Shown here: one piece after another, positions 1 through 5,899 of the stretch
Numbering within the stretch: the stretch's first letter is position 1
Layout: each line of letters opens with the position of its first letter
Assembly: GCA_937893415.1 (NCBI GenBank)
Contig: CALBWZ010000401.1
Span: 1 to 6,918 of the forward strand
DNA from: an uncultured Comamonadaceae bacterium
Lineage (GTDB): Bacteria > Pseudomonadota > Gammaproteobacteria > Burkholderiales > Burkholderiaceae_C
Reading direction: 5' to 3'
Length of the DNA: 6,918 bases
The notes under the pieces: generated by a model
What the model saw: the letters and a program-made list of their open reading frames with translations, nothing else
Told to the model about the DNA's origin: nothing
The model's database searches: none
Made by a program: the position numbers and the translations under genes

Positions 1-47
1 TGCTGCGCAGTAGCATTGTGTGTGGCATACGCAAATTTAAAAACTGC

Positions 48-59
48 CCTAATTAGGAG
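48..59 (+). promoter_or_regulatory. Shine-Dalgarno sequence of aapJ, overlapped by a 10-bp palindrome
   Basis: AGGAG at 55-59 sits five bases before the ATG at 65, which is a strong ribosome binding site and fixes the start of aapJ. A perfect palindrome, CCTAATTAGG, at 48-57 overlaps it. As RNA it would fold only into a three-pair stem, so its importance is doubtful. No convincing -35/-10 promoter is visible in the 47 bases before it. The promoter probably lies left of the window. Confidence 0.75.
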
Positions 60-64
60 CCTTC

Positions 65-1090
65 ATGAGAAATTTGAAACTCGCCGCAGTCGCGGTCATA
101 GCAACCACCGCTGCTTTATCTATGCCCGCATTTGCTGGTAAAACGTTGGATGCCATCAAAGCACGCGACACTGTCGCTTGCGGTGTGAACACTGGTTTGG
201 CTGGTTTTTCTGCCGCCGACTCCAAAGGTGAGTGGTCTGGCCTAGACGTGGATATCTGCAGAGCTGTTGCTGCCGCCACATTGGGTGACCCCACCAAAGT
301 TAAATTTGTACCGTTGAACGCACAACAACGCTTTACTGCATTGCAGTCAGGCGAGATTGATGTGCTGTCGCGCAACACCACCTTTACCATGTCACGTGAT
401 GCGTCATTGGGCTTGCATACCACTGGTGTCACATACTACGACGGTCAAGGTTTCATGGTGCCAACACGCACCAAGATGAAAAGCGCCATGCAGCTCAAAA
501 ACCAAACGGTTTGCGTGCAGTCTGGTACCACCACAGAGAAAAACTTAACCGATTTCTCCAAAGCCAACAACCTCAACATCAAACCTGTTGTGTTTGAAGA
601 CTTTGCGGCCTCAGTTGCTGCGTACTTCGCTGGTCGTTGTATTTCCTACACAACAGACGCGTCAGGCTTGGCGTCTATTCGCAACAAGGAAGCGGCAAAC
701 CCCAAAGACCACGTCATTCTGCCTGAGCTGATTTCCAAAGAGCCACTAGGCCCAATGGTTCGCCGCGGCGACGACGAGTGGTTTGCCATCGTGAAATGGA
801 CCATCCACGGTTTGTTGGAAGCCGAAGAGTTGGGCATCACCAAAGCCAATGTCGAGCAAATGAAAGGCAACGACAGCCCAGCCATTGGTCGTATCCTAGG
901 GTCTAAGGACGATACAGGTAAGTTGGTCGGCTTAAACGCAGCTTGGATGGCCAACGCGATTGCAGCAACTGGCAACTACGGCGAAATCTTTGAGCGCAAC
1001 GTAGGTCCAAACTCACCGTTGGGCTTGCCACGTGGCACCAACAATTTGTGGAACAAGGGCGGCCTGATGTACGGCTACCCCATCCGCTGA
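65..1090 (+). CDS. aapJ: General L-amino acid ABC transporter, periplasmic substrate-binding protein AapJ
   Basis: This is the periplasmic receptor that binds L-amino acids and delivers them to the AapQ-AapM permease. The 341-residue product is full length for the AapJ family. Residues 1-24 form a Sec signal peptide: basic MRNLK start, hydrophobic core, and an AFA cleavage site before G25. Family-typical stretches follow: the VACGVNTGLAGFS segment near residue 37, GEWSGLDVDICRAVAAA near 55, DVLSRNTTF near 99, GVTYYDGQGF near 121, and CVQSGTTTE near 150. Cysteines at 39, 65, 150 and 192 could form disulfides in the periplasm (inference). The start is supported by a strong AGGAG five bases upstream. 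It is the first gene of aapJQMP and is separated from aapQ by two stem-loops, which should allow it to be made in excess over the membrane parts. The exact amino acid range cannot be read from sequence. Confidence 0.95.
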   Translation: MRNLKLAAVAVIATTAALSMPAFAGKTLDAIKARDTVACGVNTGLAGFSAADSKGEWSGLDVDICRAVAAATLGDPTKVKFVPLNAQQRFTALQSGEIDVLSRNTTFTMSRDASLGLHTTGVTYYDGQGFMVPTRTKMKSAMQLKNQTVCVQSGTTTEKNLTDFSKANNLNIKPVVFEDFAASVAAYFAGRCISYTTDASGLASIRNKEAANPKDHVILPELISKEPLGPMVRRGDDEWFAIVKWTIHGLLEAEELGITKANVEQMKGNDSPAIGRILGSKDDTGKLVGLNAAWMANAIAATGNYGEIFERNVGPNSPLGLPRGTNNLWNKGGLMYGYPIR

Positions 1091-1112
1091 TTGGCCAGTG
1101 TCTATTGGTCTT

Positions 1113-1145
1113 GCTTTACTCAGACCCTGCTGGTCTGAGTAAAGC
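1113..1145 (+). other. Perfect 14-bp stem-loop after aapJ, without a T-tract
   Basis: The arms GCTTTACTCAGACC (1113-1126) and GGTCTGAGTAAAGC (1132-1145) are exact reverse complements around a five-base loop, CTGCT. No T-run follows, so it does not look like an intrinsic terminator by itself. It lies 22 bases after the aapJ stop and 13 bases before the terminator stem. A likely role, by analogy with other binding-protein operons, is to protect the 3' end of the aapJ transcript from exonucleases. That role is inferred. Confidence 0.8.
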
Positions 1146-1158
1146 CACAACACCAAAT

Positions 1159-1198
1159 AAGCCGCTTGCCAAGGATGCCTTGGCAAGCGGCTTTTTTT
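1159..1198 (+). terminator. Intrinsic (Rho-independent) terminator between aapJ and aapQ
   Basis: The arms GCCGCTTGCCAAGG (1161-1174) and CCTTGGCAAGCGGC (1178-1191) pair perfectly around a three-base ATG loop. Two further A-T pairs extend the base (1159-1160 with 1192-1193). The stem runs straight into seven T (1192-1198). A GC-rich stem followed by a T-tract is the classic form of an intrinsic terminator. It lies inside the operon, so it probably acts as a partial terminator: aapJ message is abundant and aapQMP is reached by readthrough. I see no convincing promoter between it and aapQ. On the minus strand the stem is followed only by a weak T-rich stretch. Confidence 0.9.
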
Positions 1199-1308
1199 GG
1201 CGCTGACCACATCGCAACAGCAAGAAATCTCTCGACTCTCAACCACATTCGTTGCAAAGCACCAAAGCCTCAAGCTCTGTGCGCAGCCCGAATCAGCTGA
1301 AAAACAAT

Positions 1309-2487
1309 ATGAGTACCACTCACTCGCCACCGAAAAAAAGTCAATGGTCATGGCGCAGCCAAGCCTTTAGAGGGCTGGTGTACCAAGGCATTGCCATATC
1401 AGTCATTGTCTCGCTCGTCTGGCTATTGGCCAGCAACACCATGAGCAACATGGCCGCACGCGGCATACAAAGCGGCTTTGACTTTCTCACCCAAACCGCT
1501 GGGTTTGACATTGGTGAGACCCCTATTCCTTATGACTCTGGCCAAGGCTATTGGCGAGCCTTTTTAGTAGGCCTGGCCAACACCCTGCGGGTGGCTGTCG
1601 TTGGCATCGTCTTGACCACCATTTTAGGCGCCATGATTGGCGTTGGCCGCTTCTCGCGCAACGCATTGGTGCGCGGCATATGCATGGTCTACGTCGAGTT
1701 TTTCCGAAATATACCCGTGTTGCTGCAGCTGTTCATGTGGTACATATTTTTGACAGAATTCCTACCTGACAGCTGGGAGCCTTGGCAATTTGGCAATTTC
1801 TTCTTGAGCAAAGGTGGTGTGTCTTTTCCTGCCCCGATGTGGGCATTCGGGCACCTGACAGGCTTCATAGGCTTTATGGCCGGCATGGTTGGTGTGGTCA
1901 TGTACCGCCGCCGTGCACAAAAACTTTTTGAGGCAACAGGCCAACTGTCCAGCAGCTTTTGGATACCCATAGGCATGCTGTGCGCTGGCGCGGTTATTGG
2001 CTGGTTTGTAGGCGGTGCGCCTTCTGATTTCGATACCCCAGTCAAAGGCGACTTTGCGATTGAGCATGGTGCAGCCGTGACGCCAGAGTTCTTAACCGTG
2101 TTGCTGGGTTTGACCATGTACACCGCAGCCTTCGTCGCAGAGGTGGTGCGCGCAGGTATTCAATCAGTGCCTGACGGCCAAAGCGAGGCGGCTTCAGCCT
2201 TGGGTTTGTCTAAAGGACACACCATGAAGCTCATCATGCTGCCGCAAGCGCTGCGCGTGATTATTCCGCCCATGACCAACCAGTTTTTGAACCTGACCAA
2301 AAACTCCTCATTGGCAGTGGCTATTGGCTATCCAGACATTGTCTCTGTCACCAACACAGCACTCAACCAAACTGGGCGAGCGGTGGAGTGTATTGCCATT
2401 GTGATGATGGTGTACCTCAGCACGTCGCTGGCGACATCGATGTTTATGAATTGGTACAACAAGCGTTCTGAAATTAAAGAGCGATAG
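1309..2487 (+). CDS. aapQ: General L-amino acid ABC transporter, permease AapQ
   Basis: This is the first of two inner-membrane permeases of the Aap importer. Starting at the ATG at 1309 the protein is 392 residues, close to the roughly 400 usual for AapQ. An upstream in-frame TTG at 1252 would add 19 polar residues with no ribosome binding site, so I reject it. Hydrophobic segments lie near residues 22-42, 86-111, 124-150, 182-198, 218-235, 258-280 and 358-381. The conserved cytoplasmic EAA loop, which docks onto the ATPase, begins with EAASALGLS at 293 and ends with MLPQALRVIIPP near 310-321. The long region between residues 150 and 255, including RRRAQKLFEATGQ, is typical of the Aap/Nat permease family. 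There is no clear Shine-Dalgarno sequence; the A-rich AAAAACAAT before the ATG may serve instead. aapM follows after 13 bases. Confidence 0.93.
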   Translation: MSTTHSPPKKSQWSWRSQAFRGLVYQGIAISVIVSLVWLLASNTMSNMAARGIQSGFDFLTQTAGFDIGETPIPYDSGQGYWRAFLVGLANTLRVAVVGIVLTTILGAMIGVGRFSRNALVRGICMVYVEFFRNIPVLLQLFMWYIFLTEFLPDSWEPWQFGNFFLSKGGVSFPAPMWAFGHLTGFIGFMAGMVGVVMYRRRAQKLFEATGQLSSSFWIPIGMLCAGAVIGWFVGGAPSDFDTPVKGDFAIEHGAAVTPEFLTVLLGLTMYTAAFVAEVVRAGIQSVPDGQSEAASALGLSKGHTMKLIMLPQALRVIIPPMTNQFLNLTKNSSLAVAIGYPDIVSVTNTALNQTGRAVECIAIVMMVYLSTSLATSMFMNWYNKRSEIKER

Positions 2488-2500
2488 GCTGGCACATCAC

Positions 2501-3604
2501 ATGACTACAACAACTTTTAAACCAATAGCCGCTCGCCAAGCGCCAGTCAATACAGAGGGCGTTATCCCATGGATGCGTTCCAACTTGTTTGGCGATGCCC
2601 GCACCACCGCTGCAACTTTTATGTTTGGTGGCTTGATGCTGTGGTTCATTCCACAATTCATAGATTGGGCAATTTTTCGCGCTTACTGGCTGGCCGACTC
2701 CGACGCGTGCAGAGCCGATGGTGTAGGCGCTTGCTGGGGCGTCATCACAGAAAAATACCGCCTCATTATTTTTGGCCGCTACCCATTTGAAGAACAATGG
2801 CGCCCATTGGTTGCCACCTTAATGATGGTCACGTTGCTCGTAGCCAGTTGCACAAGGGCCTTCTGGAAACCTTGGCTGGTTGTGCTGTGGGCGCTGATGC
2901 TGTCCGGCTTTTTCGCCATCATGTTGGGGGGTATTTGGGGCCTTGAGGAGGTCGAGACCAGCCGCTGGGGCGGCCTGCCGCTGACCATCATGCTGGCTAC
3001 CATTTCTATTGCGCTGTCATTTCCGCTGTCGCTGCTGGTGGCGCTGGGCAGACGCTCAAATTTGCCAGCTATTCGTAGCCTATGCACGGTATTTGTTGAG
3101 TTGATACGCGGCGTGCCGTTGATTTCAGTGCTGTTCATGGCCTCCTTCATGTTTCCACTCTTTATGCCGGTAGGCGTGACCATTGATGTGCTGCTGCGCG
3201 TACTGGTAGGTATTACGCTGTTCCAAACTGCTTACATGGCAGAGGTCATTCGAGGTGGTTTGCAAGCCATACCCAAAGGACAAGTGGAGGCAGCGGCTAC
3301 GCTGGGCTTGTCCTACTGGCAAACACAGCGAAAAATTGTGCTGCCCCAAGCCTTGGCCATGGTGGTGCCTGGCATCATGAACAGTTTTATTGCCATTTTC
3401 AAAGACACGTCGTTGGTCACCATCGTGAGTTTGTACGAACTCACAGGCGCTCTAAAAATGGCGCTGGGTTCAGACTCTGACTGGCGGTCTTTCTACATAG
3501 AGGGCTACTTGTTCATAGCCATGATTTATTTTGTATTTTGCTTTTCCATGTCTCGCTACAGCACGTGGGTTGAAGCACAAGCCAACAAAGGCAAACAACG
3601 CTAA
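2501..3604 (+). CDS. aapM: General L-amino acid ABC transporter, permease AapM
   Basis: This is the second permease, which pairs with AapQ to form the amino acid channel. The 367-residue length fits the family (about 380). After a soluble N-terminus come hydrophobic segments near 36-56, 104-118, 124-144, 160-182, 205-222, 228-248 and 331-350. The stretch from residue 66 to 101, with GACWGVI and YPFEEQWRP, is a recognisable signature of AapM proteins. The EAA loop reads EAAATLGLSYWQTQRKIVLP from residue 263 and should contact AapP. The gene starts 13 bases after the aapQ stop. The only Shine-Dalgarno-like bases, AGG overlapping that stop, are too distant to be good, so translation is probably coupled to aapQ (inference). 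The hydrophilic tail ends with several lysines and an arginine, as expected on the cytoplasmic side. Confidence 0.93.
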   Translation: MTTTTFKPIAARQAPVNTEGVIPWMRSNLFGDARTTAATFMFGGLMLWFIPQFIDWAIFRAYWLADSDACRADGVGACWGVITEKYRLIIFGRYPFEEQWRPLVATLMMVTLLVASCTRAFWKPWLVVLWALMLSGFFAIMLGGIWGLEEVETSRWGGLPLTIMLATISIALSFPLSLLVALGRRSNLPAIRSLCTVFVELIRGVPLISVLFMASFMFPLFMPVGVTIDVLLRVLVGITLFQTAYMAEVIRGGLQAIPKGQVEAAATLGLSYWQTQRKIVLPQALAMVVPGIMNSFIAIFKDTSLVTIVSLYELTGALKMALGSDSDWRSFYIEGYLFIAMIYFVFCFSMSRYSTWVEAQANKGKQR

Positions 3605-3643
3605 GCCTATAGGCATAAGCGTTTATTTATACAACACACATCC

Positions 3644-3647
3644 GAGA
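3644..3647 (+). promoter_or_regulatory. Partial Shine-Dalgarno sequence of aapP
   Basis: GAGA seven bases before the ATG at 3655 is a modest but well-spaced ribosome binding site. It supports that ATG as the start of aapP. Confidence 0.5.
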
Positions 3648-3654
3648 ATTCAAT

Positions 3655-4398
3655 ATGTCTGATCCCATCATCACCTTCGATAAAGTCAATAAATGGTATG
3701 GCAACAACTTCCATGTGTTGCGCGACATCAACTTGTCGATTGCCAAAGGCGAACGCATTGTTATTTGCGGGCCATCTGGCTCTGGTAAGTCCACCTTAAT
3801 TCGCTGTATCAACCGCTTAGAAGAGCACCAAGAAGGCCGATTGATCGTCGACGGCGTTGAGCTGGGCGACGATGTCAAAGCCATTGACCAAGTTCGCAAG
3901 CAAGTGGGCATGGTCTTTCAGCAATTCAACCTGTTTCCTCACCTCACAGTGCTTGAAAACCTCACGCTGTCGCCCATGTGGGTGGGCAAACTGCCAAAGT
4001 CTGAAGCTGTGGCGCGTGCCATGGAACAGCTTGAGCGAGTGCAAATCGCCGAGCAAGCTGAGAAGTACCCGCTGCAACTGTCAGGTGGTCAGCAACAACG
4101 TGTGGCCATTGCACGCGCCCTGTGTCTAACCCCAAAAATTATGTTGTTTGACGAGCCCACATCAGCCCTTGACCCAGAAATGATCAAAGAGGTGTTGGAC
4201 GTGATGGTTGAGTTGGCCAACCAAGGCATCACCATGATTTGCGTGACCCACGAAATGGGCTTTGCCAAAGCTGTGGCCGACAGAGTGATCTTCATGGACC
4301 AAGGTCAAATTGTTGAAGAAAACACCCCTGAAGAGTTTTTCAACAACCCGCAAAATGAGCGGAGCAAGGACTTTTTGTCCAAAATATTGGGGCATTAA
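3655..4398 (+). CDS. aapP: General L-amino acid ABC transporter, ATP-binding protein AapP
   Basis: This is the cytoplasmic ATPase that, as a dimer, powers amino acid import through AapQ-AapM. The 247 residues contain all the expected ABC motifs in order: Walker [10 protein letters not shown] (39-47), Q-loop [16 protein letters not shown] (87-102), signature LSGGQQQR (142-149), Walker B KIMLFDE with the catalytic glutamate at 167, D-loop SALD (170-173), and the H-loop histidine at 199 in VTHEMGFA. The Q-loop and H-loop sequences are characteristic of the polar amino acid transporter subfamily (GlnQ/AapP). No catalytic residue is missing. It is the last gene of the operon, 50 bases after aapM, and its 3' end faces that of hemY. 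The possibility of a different polar amino acid system is ruled out mainly by the neighbouring aapJ, aapQ and aapM. Confidence 0.95.
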   Translation: MSDPIITFDKVNKWYGNNFHVLRDINLSIAKGERIVICGPSGSGKSTLIRCINRLEEHQEGRLIVDGVELGDDVKAIDQVRKQVGMVFQQFNLFPHLTVLENLTLSPMWVGKLPKSEAVARAMEQLERVQIAEQAEKYPLQLSGGQQQRVAIARALCLTPKIMLFDEPTSALDPEMIKEVLDVMVELANQGITMICVTHEMGFAKAVADRVIFMDQGQIVEENTPEEFFNNPQNERSKDFLSKILGH

Positions 4399-4589
4399 GC
4401 GCCCAGTACCTTGTCATTTCGCCCCAGTCTTGACATTGACAATGCGTCAATAGGCGTTGGTCTATGCGATTTCAATTGGCGCAAAACGCTGGTTGGATAC
4501 GCAGCGGATTGACAACCTAAACACCACCCTAAACGAATGTACAACGACACGCACCAAGCTGGCATTGCAGGCCAAGTACTTGTTGCGGT
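4399..4589. other. Gap between convergent operons, no clear terminator
   Basis: This 191-base stretch separates the stops of aapP (plus) and hemY (minus). I looked for hairpins followed by T-runs on both strands. Only imperfect structures appear: TTGACATTG/CAATGCGTCAA at 4430-4450, with a two-base bulge, and a nine-pair stem with three G-T wobbles at 4473-4481/4487-4495. Neither has a T-tract. No credible small gene is present. Termination may be Rho-dependent, or the transcripts may overlap. Confidence 0.6.
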
Positions 4590-5885
4590 TTATAAGCTTT
4601 CAGGCAACTGGGCACCTGCTTGCCAGGCCAAGGCCGCGGCTGGTAAATCGCCTTGTTCAGTGGCCATGGTGGCCAACGAGACCCACGCACGCCGGCGCAG
4701 CGATGTGTTGCTGAGACCTTTGGCTGCACGCTCCAACAAGGGCTTGGCTTTGCCCCACAACTGGCGCTGCATATACGTTTGTGCAGCCAAATACTGCAAC
4801 ACCGCATCTGAGGTGTGTTGCGCTTGAGCAACCTCGACCTGTGCCACCCACTCTTGCTCTAAATAAGGCACCAGCGGCTCAATGCATACAGCGAGTCGAA
4901 TTTGCTGGTCGTTGGTGAGGTCGTCGTAGCGATGCCACACTGGCTGCAGCTGCTTCATCACGCGCTGTGCCGTCGCCATCGCCACATCTGCCTGTTCGCT
5001 CAAAGCGTTGAAGTCTAAATAGCGCTTGGCCCAAGCCAAGCTTGCGTCTGCCGTATCGCGCTCTATGGCGGGCAGTGTTTTCCAAAAGGTTTGCAAGCCA
5101 GCTTCATCGTCAACGCTGTTGATGACCTTCACAGCCAATGAGCGCTGCAAACTCAGAGAGGCAAACCCAGTGAAAGCACCGTGTTTGGTTAATGTCCTAA
5201 CGGCTTCTAGTGCGGCCAAAGGGTTGTCCTGAAGTTGCGCCAAGTCTAGCCGTGAACGCCACGCTTGTATGCGCCTTGACACGGCTTTTGGTAGCGCCCG
5301 TAAACGTGCGCTGGCCAGCGGCGCATCACGCACATCAAGCGCCCAGCGTAAAGAGCGCAACATCACACCCTCTTGTGCCGTGGCGCCATCATTGCGCACA
5401 TCCAACGCCAATACCGCGTCTAGATGCACTTGCGCTTGGTCTAGATTGCGCATGGACTGAGAGCTTTCAGCCATCACCCACAAAGCCAATACGCGAGAGC
5501 TGGCCAAACGTGGTAATTGCATGCCATCAGTGGCGCTTTGGCGCTCCATGACAAGCAAAGCCTCGCTGGCAGCGCTGAGCGCTTTACCGTGGCGTCCAGC
5601 CAAATGAAGACTGATGCTGTCGACCAACAAGGTCATAGCGCCACGCTCGGCGCGTTGTACGCGGCCCCACTTGACCTTGGCAGCTGCGAGACGCAAGCCT
5701 GCGCTGAGGTTTTTTAAAGACAACAGCAGCCAACACACAGCGACCAACGCAATCATCACCACGTTTAATGAGAGGTCTATACGTTGTGAACCAACAAACA
5801 ACGACACCATAGCGGTGTTGTCGAGAGCCCATGCAAGCGCCACACCTGCTAGCACCCATACAACCAAAGAACTTAACCATTTCAT
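4590..5885 (-). CDS. hemY: HemY family inner-membrane TPR protein (haem-biosynthesis associated)
   Basis: HemY-family proteins are inner-membrane proteins with cytoplasmic or periplasmic TPR helices, encoded beside hemX in proteobacteria. They are linked to late haem synthesis, but their biochemical role is not settled. The 431-residue product has two N-terminal hydrophobic helices (about 4-21 and 41-57). Between them lies VSLFVGSQRIDLSLN, which matches the conserved family pattern before helix 2. The remainder is alpha-helical and alanine/leucine-rich, with TPR-like pairs such as HLAGRHGKALSAASEALLV and RRRAWVSLATMATEQGDLPA near the end. I chose the ATG at 5885 because AAGGGGG lies seven bases upstream. 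The TTG at 5891 would sit against that site and cannot use it. The gene begins 12 bases after the hemX stop, so the two are co-transcribed. It is not the unrelated protoporphyrinogen oxidase also called HemY in Bacillus. Confidence 0.88.
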   Translation of the reverse strand: MKWLSSLVVWVLAGVALAWALDNTAMVSLFVGSQRIDLSLNVVMIALVAVCWLLLSLKNLSAGLRLAAAKVKWGRVQRAERGAMTLLVDSISLHLAGRHGKALSAASEALLVMERQSATDGMQLPRLASSRVLALWVMAESSQSMRNLDQAQVHLDAVLALDVRNDGATAQEGVMLRSLRWALDVRDAPLASARLRALPKAVSRRIQAWRSRLDLAQLQDNPLAALEAVRTLTKHGAFTGFASLSLQRSLAVKVINSVDDEAGLQTFWKTLPAIERDTADASLAWAKRYLDFNALSEQADVAMATAQRVMKQLQPVWHRYDDLTNDQQIRLAVCIEPLVPYLEQEWVAQVEVAQAQHTSDAVLQYLAAQTYMQRQLWGKAKPLLERAAKGLSNTSLRRRAWVSLATMATEQGDLPAAALAWQAGAQLPESL

Positions 5886-5892
5886 AATCAAG

Positions 5893-5899
5893 CCCCCTT
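5893..5899 (-). promoter_or_regulatory. Strong Shine-Dalgarno sequence of hemY, overlapping the hemX stop
   Basis: On the minus strand AAGGGGG ends seven bases before the ATG at 5885. Its first two bases belong to the TAA stop of hemX (5900-5898). This decides the hemY start in favour of ATG at 5885 and allows ribosomes finishing hemX to restart on hemY. Confidence 0.75.

Noticed and set aside
1252..1308. Upstream TTG start that would lengthen AapQ by 19 residues
   Set aside because: There is no ribosome binding site before it and the added residues are polar. The ATG at 1309 gives the usual family length.
4430..4464. TTGACA-like repeats (4430-4435 and 4436-4441) as a -35 promoter element
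   Set aside because: No acceptable -10 box lies 16-18 bases downstream, and there is no plus-strand gene for such a promoter to serve.
4430..4495. Imperfect hairpins as terminators for aapP or hemY
   Set aside because: The stems have bulges or several G-T pairs, and no T-tract follows on either strand.
4457..4714. Open frame of 85 codons on the plus strand after aapP
   Set aside because: It starts at a non-ATG codon without a ribosome binding site, runs antisense into hemY and resembles no family I recognise.
5886..5891. TTG start for HemY at 5891
   Set aside because: It would lie one base from the AAGGGGG site, too close to be used. The ATG at 5885 is spaced seven bases from it.
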